Source: Nitrobacter sp047149785 (lineage in GTDB: Bacteria; Pseudomonadota; Alphaproteobacteria; Rhizobiales; Xanthobacteraceae). From it: a DNA stretch of 64,000 nt. Below the pieces are notes generated by a model. It was not told the origin of the DNA. It made no database searches and was given only the letters and a program-made list of their open reading frames with translations. Below, piece after piece: positions 56,016-64,000 of this stretch; position 1 is the first letter of the stretch; every line of letters starts with the position of its first letter. The stretch lies in the NCBI RefSeq assembly GCF_047149785.1, contig NZ_BAAGBE010000001.1, forward strand, positions 2,666,001 through 2,730,000. The letters run 5' to 3'. Position numbers and translations under genes: made by a program.

Positions 56016-57932
56016 CTAAGCCGACGAGCCACGCAAGCTCCGTTCAACGAGGCGGACAAGGCGCCTGGAAAACTCAAGCGCATCGCCGGGACGATCGCCG
56101 TCAAGCACGCGTGCGTCGTCGAGCAGCATTCGCGCCGCATCCTCCTTGAACGCGCGGTCGTTATCTCCAAGCGCCGCCAGAGAAGCAATCAGCGGATGCT
56201 TCGGATTCACCTCGAGAACCGGCTTGGACGCGCCGGCGAGTTGTCCGACGCCGACAAGAATTTTTTCGAGCTGCCGATCAGGTCCCGACTCCGCCGCCAC
56301 GAGGCAGACAGGGCTGTCGGTGAGACGCTCGGACGAGCGCACGTCGGAAACCAGATCGGCGAGCGTCGCCTTGAGAAAGGAGAGGAAGTCCGTGACATCA
56401 GCACTGACGTCCTGCGAGGGCTCGGCGCCCGCGTCGACACGCGGGATCGCCGCCAAATCGGCTCCGCCCTGCGTCACGGATTTGAACGGCTTGCCATCGA
56501 AGCTCGGTCCCGACGTCACCCAGAAGCTGTCGACGGGATCGGATAATAGCAGAACCTCCACGCCGCGGGCGCGGAAACCCTCCAGATGGGGGGATGCCGC
56601 AAGACGCGCGGCGTCCTGCCCGGCGAGATAATAGATCGAGGTCTGGTTGTCCCTCAACGCGCCGACATAGTCCTTGAGGCTTCGCAACGATCCGGCCGTG
56701 GTCTTGAATCGACAGAGTCCGAGAATGGCGTCGCGCCGGTCGTAGGCATCATAAATGCCTTCCTTGAACATCGGACCGAAGGCATCCCAGATCTTTCCGT
56801 AAGCCGCCGCGTCTTTCTCTGCGAGCTTCTCGAACTCGCTCAGGATCCGGCCGGTGATGCTTTTCTTGATCGCAGCCAGAACCGGGCTTTCCTGAATCAT
56901 TTCCCGCGAGATATTGAGCGGAAGATCGGACGAGTCGACGACGCCGCGCACGAACCGCAGATAGCGTGGCAGCAGATCGGCGTCGTCGGTAATGAAGACA
57001 CGCTTCACGTAGAGCTTGATCGGCCCCTTGCGATCGGTCTCGAACAGATCGAAAGGCCGCGTTCGCGGCACGAACAGGAGCGCGGTGAACTCCTGCCGCC
57101 CTTCGGCGCGGAAATGCACCGTGAGCGCCGGTTCGTCGAATTGACCAGCAACGCTGCGGTAGAAATCGGCGTAGTCGGAAGCGCTGATCTCGCCGCGCGG
57201 CTTGGTCCACAGCGCCGCGCCATCGGCAATCTCGGTCGGGGCCGCTCCGGGCTTCTCGACAAGCATGATCGGGACCGGCACATGACCCGATTGCTCCTTG
57301 ACGATCTGTTCGAGCTTGGGCCTGTCGGTATATTCCTTGGCCTCTTCCGTCAGGTGAAGAAGCACGCGGGTGCCTCTCGCAGGGCCCTCGCTCTCCTCCA
57401 CCGGAGTAATCGTGAACGTCCCCTTGCCGTCAGAAGACCAGCGCCAGACTTCGCCTGCACCGGCGCGCCGCGAGATCACGTCGACCCGATCCGCCACCAT
57501 GAAGGCAGAGTAAAAGCCGACCCCGAACTGACCGATCAGATTCACTCCGTCGCCTGCCTCGGCAGACTTCGCCTGCTCGATCTTGGCCTGCTCGATGAAG
57601 GCCTTGGTGCCCGAGCGGGCGATCGTTCCCAGCGCGTCGACCATCTCGTCATGGCTCATGCCGATGCCGTTGTCCTCGATCGCCAATTGCCGCCGTTCCG
57701 CGTCGACAATTATGGTAATCTGCGGCCTGGTGTCGTCCGCCAGCAACGCGGAATCGCTGATTGCTTCATAACGCAGCCGCTCACAGGCGTCCGCGGCGTT
57801 CGAGATCAACTCCCGCAAGAACACGTCCTTATCGGAATAGACCGAGTGCACCATCATCTGGAGCAGCTTGGCGACATCCGCTTCAAATACGCGGCTTTCG
57901 GCCGCGCCATCCCTGTCGATTGTCGAGGTCAT
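56016..57932 (-). CDS. htpG: Chaperone HtpG (Hsp90)
   Basis: 638 aa, normal length. ATPase domain: LRELISNAADACERLRYEA, IEDNGIGMSHDEMVDALGTIARSGT, LIGQFGVGFYSAFMVADRV. Middle domain: LYVKRVFITDDADLLPRYLRFVRGVVDSSDLPLNISREMIQE. C-terminal dimerisation region present. ATP-dependent chaperone for late folding steps. No RpoH-type promoter or CIRCE was recognised upstream. Confidence 0.97.
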   Translation of the reverse strand: MTSTIDRDGAAESRVFEADVAKLLQMMVHSVYSDKDVFLRELISNAADACERLRYEAISDSALLADDTRPQITIIVDAERRQLAIEDNGIGMSHDEMVDALGTIARSGTKAFIEQAKIEQAKSAEAGDGVNLIGQFGVGFYSAFMVADRVDVISRRAGAGEVWRWSSDGKGTFTITPVEESEGPARGTRVLLHLTEEAKEYTDRPKLEQIVKEQSGHVPVPIMLVEKPGAAPTEIADGAALWTKPRGEISASDYADFYRSVAGQFDEPALTVHFRAEGRQEFTALLFVPRTRPFDLFETDRKGPIKLYVKRVFITDDADLLPRYLRFVRGVVDSSDLPLNISREMIQESPVLAAIKKSITGRILSEFEKLAEKDAAAYGKIWDAFGPMFKEGIYDAYDRRDAILGLCRFKTTAGSLRSLKDYVGALRDNQTSIYYLAGQDAARLAASPHLEGFRARGVEVLLLSDPVDSFWVTSGPSFDGKPFKSVTQGGADLAAIPRVDAGAEPSQDVSADVTDFLSFLKATLADLVSDVRSSERLTDSPVCLVAAESGPDRQLEKILVGVGQLAGASKPVLEVNPKHPLIASLAALGDNDRAFKEDAARMLLDDARVLDGDRPGDALEFSRRLVRLVERSLRGSSA

Positions 57933-58412
57933 AGTCGTCCTACCCTTGATCTACCCGGTTCCGATTCCAGCATTCGCATCCTGCACGGGTATGAGCCCCC
58001 GCGGAATCCGGACACCGACGTCGGATGATATAGAAAATATGCAGCCGCCGTACCAGTGGGCCGGTCATACCATTCCGCCCTCGTTCGCGCCGAAACGGTG
58101 GACGGTGAAACCGATCCGGTGTCCCTCCCTCATCGCTGCGCGACTTCGAGCGATCGTGCGACTCAAGGTCGCGCCGATGCAGAACCGTTATCGCCGTCGC
58201 GCCGGGCCCCATGCCTCGCTGCTCGCCGCTCCGCTTGCGCGGCCAAATATCACCATCCGTCGCGTGACGCCGCAAGCAAACAGCAGAGCATCGAGCCGCG
58301 TTATGAGTCGGTTCAGTTTAGAACAAACCTAATCTCGTCCTGTAGCAAAGCACGGGTGGCTTCGGTAAACAAATCACGCTGGCGACCGGTGCCGTTCGTA
58401 CCTCTTCGATTT
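57933..58412. other. Intergenic region between divergent htpG and the PepSY operon
   Basis: 480 bases. Frames here show no family likeness. Near 58317 TTTAGAACAAACCTAA carries one exact half (TTTAGAA) of the Irr ICE-box palindrome, the other half poor; it is a weak candidate for iron control of the operon downstream. Confidence 0.4.
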
Positions 58413-59099
58413 ATGAAATCCGACAGCGCGGCGAGACGAATGGACAATTCCAGATTGATGGTCGGAAGCGACGAACTCTGGCAGCGAAAGAAACGTCGCG
58501 CTTTCTTTATCAACCAGCTTTATCAATGGCACTGGATCAGCTCGGGTCTCTGCCTGATCGGCATGTTGTTGTTCGCCCTCACCGGAATCACGTTGAACAA
58601 TGCCGGAAAAATCGAGGCCAAGCCGACGGTGACGATGCGCGAAGGGCAACTGCCGCAGGCCCTGACCAACGATCTGAAGTCCGAGCCCGGCTCCCTCAAG
58701 GCGGCCTTGCCGCCCGGCGTCAGCGGATGGCTGCAACGCGAGATCGGCGTCAACACCGCCGGCCGCGACACCGAATGGTCAGACCAGGAAGTCTATGTGG
58801 CATTGCCGCGGCCCGGCGGCGACGCGTGGCTCAGCATCCAGCGCGACAGCGGCGCGGTGTCCTATGAAGTCACGGACCGCGGCTGGATCGCCTATTTCAA
58901 CGATCTGCATAAGGGCCGCCATGCCGGCAAGACATGGAGCTGGTTCATCGACGTATTCGCGGCCGCCGCGGTCATCTTCTGTCTCACCGGTCTGTTGCTT
59001 CTGCAGCTTCATTCCAAGCGGCGCCCCGCCACATGGCCCGTGGTCGGCATGGGGCTGATTATTCCGACACTGCTCGCTGTTCTTCTCATTCATAGCTGA
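58413..59099 (+). CDS. PepSY-associated transmembrane protein
   Basis: 228 aa from ATG 58413 (ATG 58440 or 58458 possible; no strong Shine-Dalgarno). N-terminal membrane segment WHWISSGLCLIGMLLFALTGITLN, a periplasmic domain of about 100 residues, then FIDVFAAAAVIFCLTGLLLLQL and a last helix VVGMGLIIPTLLAVLLIH. The pattern with KGRHAGKTWSWFIDVFA matches PepSY-associated TM proteins found with siderophore receptors, which are thought to move electrons across the inner membrane. First gene of a four-gene operon ending with apbE. Confidence 0.85.
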   Translation: MKSDSAARRMDNSRLMVGSDELWQRKKRRAFFINQLYQWHWISSGLCLIGMLLFALTGITLNNAGKIEAKPTVTMREGQLPQALTNDLKSEPGSLKAALPPGVSGWLQREIGVNTAGRDTEWSDQEVYVALPRPGGDAWLSIQRDSGAVSYEVTDRGWIAYFNDLHKGRHAGKTWSWFIDVFAAAAVIFCLTGLLLLQLHSKRRPATWPVVGMGLIIPTLLAVLLIHS

Positions 59100-59108
59100 A
59101 GGTCAACA

Positions 59109-59621
59109 ATGCGTCTCCTGATATCCGCCGCGCTCACCACCCTCGCCGCAGGCTCGTCGCTGGCTTCCGAAGCCACGATCGACATCGATATCCCGCAGCT
59201 CAACGTCGCCGAGTACCACAAGCCCTACGTTGCGATGTGGGTCGAGGCGGCTGGTGGTGGCAAGGTCACCAATCTTGCCGTGTGGTACGACATCAAGCAC
59301 AAGGATAAAGAGGGCACGAAATGGCTCAAGGACATGCGGCAATGGTGGCGCCGCACCGGCCGCGAGCTGACGATGCCGGTCGATGGACTGTCGAGCCCCA
59401 CTCGAGCGCCGGGCACCCATCAGATCAAATTCGATGGCGCCGGCAAACCCCTCGATAGGTTGACCCCGGGCAGCTATCAACTCGTCATCGAAGCCGCTCG
59501 CGAAGTCGGCGGCCGTGAGTTGCTGAAAATTCCGTTCGAATGGCCGCCGAAAGCTCCCGCAACCGGCGCGGCCAAGGGCGAACGCGAGCTTGGCTCGGTC
59601 TCGTTGAAATTGACCCCTTGA
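59109..59621 (+). CDS. DUF2271 periplasmic protein
   Basis: 170 aa. Signal peptide MRLLISAALTTLAAGSSLAS. DUF2271 features: IDIPQLNVAEYHKPYVAMWVEAAGGGKVTNLAVWYD, WLKDMRQWWRRTG and KPLDRLTPGSYQLVIEAAREVGGRELLKIPFEWP. At residues 92-102 DGLSSPTRAPG occupies the place where flavinylated DUF2271 proteins are expected to have SGAT-type acceptor sequence; T98 is kept but Gly-Ala is replaced by Ser-Pro. With apbE in the operon it is the best candidate for FMN attachment or a relative that lost it. 9 bases after the PepSY gene. Confidence 0.85.
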   Translation: MRLLISAALTTLAAGSSLASEATIDIDIPQLNVAEYHKPYVAMWVEAAGGGKVTNLAVWYDIKHKDKEGTKWLKDMRQWWRRTGRELTMPVDGLSSPTRAPGTHQIKFDGAGKPLDRLTPGSYQLVIEAAREVGGRELLKIPFEWPPKAPATGAAKGERELGSVSLKLTP

Positions 59622-59718
59622 TCCCGGTGCCGAGGCGAACTTCTGAACCGCCACGCCGGGCCAACGAATACGCCGCGCATTTGCCGCGCATCCAGCTTTC
59701 AAGGAAAGGGATTTCGCC

Positions 59719-60528
59719 ATGACCCACCCTCTCAAACTCGCCCTGATCGCAGCCGCGGTCTCGCTGCTTGCTCTGCCCGCGCAGGCGCATCGCGGCTGGT
59801 TGCTGCCGTCGGCCACCGTCTTGTCGGGACCGGACGTCTGGGTCACCGTCGATGCCGCCATCTCCAACGACCTGTTCTATTTCGAGCATCACCCGATGCA
59901 ACTCGACAATCTGTCGATCGAGGGTCCTGACGGCAAGGCCGTCACGCCGGAGAACATGGCAAAGGGCCGCTTTCGCAGCTCCTTCGATTTCAAGCTGGCG
60001 CAGCCAGGCACCTACAAATTGATGGTAGCCAATCAGGGTATGTTCGCGAGCTACAAGCTGGACGGCCAGAACAAGCGATGGCGCGGCAAGACGGAAGAAT
60101 TGGCGAAGGCCATTCCCGCCAAGGCGACCGACGTCAAGGTCACCGAAAGCCGCAGCCGCATCGAATCCTTCGTCACATCGGGGAAGCCTTCGTCCGACAC
60201 GCTGAAACCGACCGGCGTTGGACTTGAAATGGTTCCGGTCACTCACCCGAACAACCTCGTGGCCGGAGAGAAGGCAACGTTCCGCCTGATGCTCGACGGA
60301 CAGCCGGCCCGGGACGTTGCTGTCGAGATCGTCCCGGGAGGGATCCGCTATCGCGACAAGCTGAACGACAGCAAGGTCACCACCGATGAGTCCGGCGCCT
60401 TCAGCGTCACATGGCCGGGACCCGGTTTCTACTGGATGAGCGCATCGGTGCGAGACGACAAGAGCACGATCAAGAACGCGCAGCGCCGCAGCAGCTACGC
60501 AGCCACGGTCGAAGTGCTGCCGCAGTAA
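59719..60528 (+). CDS. DUF4198 periplasmic protein
   Basis: 269 aa from ATG 59719, with AAGGA upstream. Signal peptide LALIAAAVSLLALPAQA, mature start HRGWLLPSATVLSGPDVWVTVDAAISNDLFYFEHHPM with His residues typical of DUF4198 metal-associated proteins. Two beta-rich domains; GEKATFRLMLDGQPARDVAVEIVPGG and DESGAFSVTWPGPGFYWMSASV resemble carboxypeptidase-regulatory-like folds. Members commonly accompany TonB receptors and metal uptake. 97 bases after DUF2271. Confidence 0.88.
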   Translation: MTHPLKLALIAAAVSLLALPAQAHRGWLLPSATVLSGPDVWVTVDAAISNDLFYFEHHPMQLDNLSIEGPDGKAVTPENMAKGRFRSSFDFKLAQPGTYKLMVANQGMFASYKLDGQNKRWRGKTEELAKAIPAKATDVKVTESRSRIESFVTSGKPSSDTLKPTGVGLEMVPVTHPNNLVAGEKATFRLMLDGQPARDVAVEIVPGGIRYRDKLNDSKVTTDESGAFSVTWPGPGFYWMSASVRDDKSTIKNAQRRSSYAATVEVLPQ

Positions 60529-60536
60529 CGACGGTG

Positions 60537-61559
60537 ATGACGGCTTCGGCCTTCCGGCGCGTGGCTATCCCGTCGGTGACGGCGATGCCACCCGCCATTC
60601 CCGCCGGGTCGCGCATGCAGGAACTGAGCGGAACGACCATGGGCACGACATGGTCGGTCAAGTTCGTCGGCTCGGCCGCCAGCCTGCAGACGCTGCGCCG
60701 GATGATACCCCTCGCGCTCGATCGCGTGATCGCGCAGATGAGCCCGTGGGAAGACCAGTCCGACGTCAGCCGGTTCAACCGCTTGCCGCTGAACCAGTGG
60801 CAGGAGCTGCCGCGCGAGCTGGGCCGGGTGATGGCGAGCGCGCTGCGTATCGCTGAGGAATCCGGCGGCGCCTACGACCCGACCGTGGGCGCGCTGGTCG
60901 ACCTCTGGGGTTTCGGCCCGAGCGGACCTCGCGAAACACCGCCGCCGCCGGATGAGATCGCCCGGCTTCATCAGGCTTGCGGATGGCGGCAACTCGACCT
61001 CTGCGCCGAAGCCCGCCGTCTGCGTCGTCGCAATTACGCGTCGATCGATCTCTGCGGTATCGCCAAGGGCTTCGCCGTCGATCTGGTGGCGGAGACCTTG
61101 CTTGAGCTTGGCATTCACCATGCGCTCGTGGAGATCGGCGGCGAATTGCGGGGATGCGGGGTCAAGCCCGACGGCAACCCGTGGTGGGTCGGGATCGACC
61201 GGCCCGTCCATCTTTCGGCCAGCCCAACCCCCGAGCCAATCCTGGTTGCCCTGCACGATCTTGCAATCGCGACGTCCGGCTGCGAGCGAGGATTCACGCG
61301 TGGCGCACGGCGCTTTTCCCACACCATCGACCCGAGAACCGGATCGCCGGTCGCCAACGGCATGATCACCGCGACAGTCCTGCACCGCTCCTGCATGGAG
61401 GCCGATGCCTACGCGACGGCGTTGATGGTGCTGGGTCCGAACGCCGCCACCGAGTTCGCCGTCAGGCACCAACTCGCAGCTCTCATTCGCTTCACGGGCA
61501 ACGACGGCGACAGCATCGCTGAACGGATCACTCCAGCCCTCGATGCCATGCTGGCTTGA
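60537..61559 (+). CDS. apbE: FAD:protein FMN transferase
   Basis: 340 aa from ATG 60537. ApbE attaches FMN covalently to Thr of exported proteins. Motifs: GTTMGTTWSVKFVG, MSPWEDQSDVSRFNRLPLNQW, GGAYDPTVGALVDLWGFGP, SIDLCGIAKGFAVDLVAETL, LVEIGGELRGCGVKPDGNPWWVGI, SHTIDPRTGSPVANG (Mg site) and ADAYATALMVLG. No clear signal peptide or lipobox, unusual because most flavinylate periplasmic targets; export or a later-recognised signal remains open. Last gene of the operon. Confidence 0.93.
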   Translation: MTASAFRRVAIPSVTAMPPAIPAGSRMQELSGTTMGTTWSVKFVGSAASLQTLRRMIPLALDRVIAQMSPWEDQSDVSRFNRLPLNQWQELPRELGRVMASALRIAEESGGAYDPTVGALVDLWGFGPSGPRETPPPPDEIARLHQACGWRQLDLCAEARRLRRRNYASIDLCGIAKGFAVDLVAETLLELGIHHALVEIGGELRGCGVKPDGNPWWVGIDRPVHLSASPTPEPILVALHDLAIATSGCERGFTRGARRFSHTIDPRTGSPVANGMITATVLHRSCMEADAYATALMVLGPNAATEFAVRHQLAALIRFTGNDGDSIAERITPALDAMLA

Positions 61560-61606
61560 CTTCCGGACTTGTCCGCCGCCTTGTGTTTTTCAGTCGGGCT
61601 TCGCGG

Positions 61607-62293
61607 TCAGGTCTGCGCCCACTGTCGCAGCAGATTATGATACAGCGACGTCAGCGACACCACCGAGGGGTGCTCGGGATGGTCGGCGTTGAGGCGAATG
61701 ATCGACATATCCAGATCGAACATCATCGCGCGTCTCGTGACCTCGGCGATCATGCTCTCGGTCCAGAAAAATGACGCGACGCGCGAACCGCGGGTCACCT
61801 TGGTGACATGATGCACGCTGGTGCCGGGATACACGATCATGTCGCCGGCCGGAAGCTTCACGGAATGCATGCCGTAGGTATCCTCGATCACCAGTTCGCC
61901 GCCGTCGTATTCCTCGGGCGATGACAGGAACAACGTCGAGGACACATCGGTGCGCACGCGAATTCCGGTCCCGGGAACGGTGCGAATGGCATTGTCGACG
62001 TGGGAGCCGAAATTCATCTCGCCCTCGGCGTCATAACGATTGAACAACGGCGGAAAGATCGTCTTCGGCAAGACTGCCGACATGAACAGCGGATTCCGGT
62101 TCAGCGCGGATAGCACCATGTCGCCGAGCTCGCGAGCTTCCGGCGTTCCCTCGGGCAATTGCAGATTGCGCTTCACCTGGGCCGATTGATGCCCGGCCGT
62201 GACGCGGCCGTCCACCCATGCCGCGCGCGCCATCACCTCGCGGCAGTGCTTCACCTGCTCCGACGTCAGGACATTCGGAATTCGCACCAGCAC
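61607..62293 (-). CDS. piuC: PKHD-type Fe(II)/2-oxoglutarate hydroxylase, PiuC/YbiX-like
   Basis: 228 aa. N-terminal MLVRIPNVLTSEQVKHCREVMARAAWVDGRVTAGHQSAQVKRNLQLPEG is the PiuC signature. The 2-oxoglutarate oxygenase core has the H-x-D pair in NFGSHVDNAIRTV, the distal His in VYPGTSVHHVTKVTRGSR and the 2OG-binding Arg in that segment. Typically next to catecholate siderophore receptors such as Fiu/PiuA. Follows the receptor by 83 bases on the same strand. Confidence 0.95.
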   Translation of the reverse strand: MLVRIPNVLTSEQVKHCREVMARAAWVDGRVTAGHQSAQVKRNLQLPEGTPEARELGDMVLSALNRNPLFMSAVLPKTIFPPLFNRYDAEGEMNFGSHVDNAIRTVPGTGIRVRTDVSSTLFLSSPEEYDGGELVIEDTYGMHSVKLPAGDMIVYPGTSVHHVTKVTRGSRVASFFWTESMIAEVTRRAMMFDLDMSIIRLNADHPEHPSVVSLTSLYHNLLRQWAQT

Positions 62294-62376
62294 CGGGACA
62301 TTCCTCGAGATAAGGAGCCGGCGCCTTACGACGCCGGCTCCGATACTGCCGCTTTCGCGATCGACCGTGACGCCGG

Positions 62377-64000
62377 CTACTTGCTCACGTAACGCGCAGC
62401 CTTTACCGGATAATCCGGAACCGGCGGTGGCGGCTCGAAGTGATAGCGATAGGTCAGGATCGCCGAGCGGCCGGCTGCCGGAACGGCATGGCCGCCATAA
62501 TACTGCGCGTAGTAGTGCTCGTCGGTCAGGTTGTAGATGTTGAGCTGCAACGTCGATTCCTTCGTGACCTTGTAGCTCGCCATCACATCGAACTTCCAGT
62601 ATTCGGGCACGTAGATGGTATTGGCGGTGTTGGCATAGGCTTTCGATTGATAGGTGGCTCCGCCGCCGACCGTCAGTTGCGGCGTGAAGTCATATGTCGT
62701 CCACAGGCTGAAGGCGTGCTCCGGAGTATTCGGCAACTGCTTGCCGACGGAGTAGCGATCCGCCGCCGAGGCCGTCGCGGGAACGCTGACGATCGAGGAA
62801 TCCTGGTAGGTATAGCCGGCGAAGATCTGCCAGAGGTCGGTCAGCTTTCCCGCCAACCCGGTTTCGAAGCCCTGGACCCGCTGTTCGCCCGCCAGAATCG
62901 TCGGCATGGTCGCGGCATCGGGTCCGGCATTGGCGATGCGCGCGTTCTCCTTGAGGATATGGAATAACGCCGCCGTGTAGCTCAACCGCCCATTGAGAAA
63001 ATCGATCTTGGTGCCGACTTCCGTGGTGGTGCTGGTTTCGGGCGCCAGCGACACCGTGCCCGACGACAGCGTGCCGAATTCCGCCGACGGATTGAACGAG
63101 GTGCCATGCGCGACATAGACGCTCGATTGCTGGGTGGGGTGGAAAACGCCGCCGACGCGCCAGCTCGTCTGCCGGTCGTGGGAATCGAACGCGCGGTTGG
63201 CGGGCGTTGCATTCATCGGGTCGCGATAGGAAGCACGCACATCGTCGTAGCGCACCGCCCCGAGCAATTCAAAATACTGGTTGATCTTGATCTGGTCGGA
63301 CGCATAGACCGCAATGGTATCAATCTTGGTGCGATTCACGTTGCCGAACGGCCCCTGATAGACCGGTTGCGACACCGGATCGATCACGCTGGTTCGACAA
63401 TAAGCGCCCGGCGTCGATACGCACCAGAAATTGGTGCGCCCCCGCTGATAGCGGGTCTGATGACTGGCCTCGATGCCGGTGGCGAGGGTATGCGTCAGCC
63501 CCCAGGTATCGAATTTCCCGACCAGGTCGGTCTGGTTGACCAGCAAGGCGTCGTTGGTCTGCGTATTCCAGTGCTCCTGCAACATCGTCATCTGATCGAC
63601 GGGATAATTGTAGAACACCGGGGAAAGTGGGCTGGCAGACGTGTTCGTGAAAGCCGTATTGGTGTTGCCGCCGAGACCGCGCGGCGGCGTTGGCGCGGCA
63701 TAGCGCTGGTTGTCGACATACCGTGTGGCATTGGTGAGCTTGAAGCCGTTGTCGAACTCGTGGTCGAACTTGAGCGTCGTGATGTTCGTGGTCGTTTCCA
63801 CGATGTCGCGATATGGCCCGACCTTATTGCCGTAGAAGGTATTACGCGGCACCGGTATCGGCGTCACTGCGCGGCCGTCGCCATAATAGCCTCCGCTGAC
63901 TCCGGTGCCGGCCCCGTTCACCATCGGCGCCGGCAGCCACGGATGGCCGTAGTCGGGAACGCTTTGCTCGCCCTGATAAATATGGCTCAACGTGATCTTG
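62377..64000 (-). CDS. TonB-dependent (siderophore) receptor, N-terminus beyond window
   Basis: At least 541 residues of beta-barrel; the frame runs open to the window edge, so the plug and signal peptide are missing. Barrel signatures: YASDQIKINQYFELLGAVRYDD, WRVGGVFHPTQQSSVYVAHGTSFNPSAE, GTKIDFLNGRLSYTAALFHI, VQGFETGLAGKLTDLWQIFAGYTYQDSSI and LQLNIYNLTDEHYYAQ. It ends YRYHFEPPPPVPDYPVKAARYVSK, about 17 residues beyond the usual C-terminal aromatic. With piuC adjacent, a catecholate-type (Fiu-like) iron siderophore receptor is likely. Confidence 0.93.
   Translation of the reverse strand, partial: KITLSHIYQGEQSVPDYGHPWLPAPMVNGAGTGVSGGYYGDGRAVTPIPVPRNTFYGNKVGPYRDIVETTTNITTLKFDHEFDNGFKLTNATRYVDNQRYAAPTPPRGLGGNTNTAFTNTSASPLSPVFYNYPVDQMTMLQEHWNTQTNDALLVNQTDLVGKFDTWGLTHTLATGIEASHQTRYQRGRTNFWCVSTPGAYCRTSVIDPVSQPVYQGPFGNVNRTKIDTIAVYASDQIKINQYFELLGAVRYDDVRASYRDPMNATPANRAFDSHDRQTSWRVGGVFHPTQQSSVYVAHGTSFNPSAEFGTLSSGTVSLAPETSTTTEVGTKIDFLNGRLSYTAALFHILKENARIANAGPDAATMPTILAGEQRVQGFETGLAGKLTDLWQIFAGYTYQDSSIVSVPATASAADRYSVGKQLPNTPEHAFSLWTTYDFTPQLTVGGGATYQSKAYANTANTIYVPEYWKFDVMASYKVTKESTLQLNIYNLTDEHYYAQYYGGHAVPAAGRSAILTYRYHFEPPPPVPDYPVKAARYVSK

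Noticed and set aside
56586..58028. 480-codon plus-strand frame opposite htpG
   Set aside because: Shadow of htpG; no motifs.
58317..58332. Irr ICE box before the PepSY operon
   Set aside because: Only the left half (TTTAGAA) matches; the right half is too poor for a confident call.

Overview
The window is chromosomal DNA of a high-G+C alphaproteobacterium, most likely family Nitrobacteraceae/Bradyrhizobiaceae (Nitrobacter, Rhodopseudomonas, Bradyrhizobium, Afipia group). The reasons are the gene orders aroK-aroB, ffh-rpsP-rimM-trmD-rplS and sdhCDAB, an alphaproteobacterial PhyR-NepR-EcfG stress locus, scattered leuC/leuD/leuB, and many short intergenic palindromic repeats. The genus cannot be fixed from sequence reading alone. 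I saw no rRNA, tRNA or CRISPR array.

Layout. 1-4.6 kb: a CNNM/CBS membrane protein (cut by the window edge), aroB and aroK on the minus strand, then a small membrane protein and xerD on plus. 4.8-10.4 kb: accA, a YafK-type L,D-transpeptidase lipoprotein, remnants of two insertion sequences, malate synthase G. 10.5-16.3 kb: a general stress response (GSR) region with small membrane/envelope proteins, phyR, nepR-ecfG and a CHASE-HWE histidine kinase (PhyK-like). Next to phyR lies a strong candidate EcfG-dependent small RNA resembling Caulobacter GsrN: a perfect GGAAC-N16-CGTT promoter, a hairpin with a C-rich loop, and a rho-independent terminator, with no gene on that strand. 16.5-21.5 kb: dapF-mtaB, two periplasmic proteins, an MBL-fold hydrolase. 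22-26.5 kb: the ffh-rpsP-rimM-trmD-rplS operon, interrupted by an AT-rich orphan gene between ffh and rpsP. 26.9-36.4 kb: leuC, leuD and leuB interspersed with small secreted proteins (one strikingly His-rich and with its own EcfG-type promoter), a zincin-like protein, carbonic anhydrase and asd. 36.6-45.4 kb: MFS transporter, Cu/Zn SOD, a molybdopterin oxidoreductase with its cytochrome b partner, malonyl-CoA synthetase, sdhCDAB. 45.4-57.9 kb: CAP protein, Pro-rich small protein with an EcfG-type promoter, OmpA-family protein, argG, PAP2 phosphatase, rlmN, IalB-like protein, YkvA, phhB, 7Fe ferredoxin, DUF488, htpG. 58.4-64 kb: a TonB-dependent receptor, a PiuC hydroxylase and a PepSY-DUF2271-DUF4198-ApbE operon, which together look like a metallophore uptake and reduction module.

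How genes work together. The GSR core (PhyK to PhyR to NepR to EcfG) sits beside probable targets, and perfect EcfG-type promoters occur before DUF883, the candidate sRNA, the His-rich protein and the Pro-rich protein; phyR has a near-perfect one. The iron-uptake cluster at the right edge suggests outer-membrane import coupled to a periplasmic flavin-linked step.

Repeats. Four main short repeat families (called R1-R4 here, plus a minor R5) occupy many intergenic gaps. R1 has TAGAGCG...CGCTCTA ends with internal ACGCGTTTTC and CGAACCGGT. R2 pairs GATCCCGAAAAGTGG with TTCGGATAAGATCATGC. R3 is REP-like, beginning GTCATGCCCGG and ending CATGAC. R4 carries GACCTCTCCC/GGGAGAGGT.
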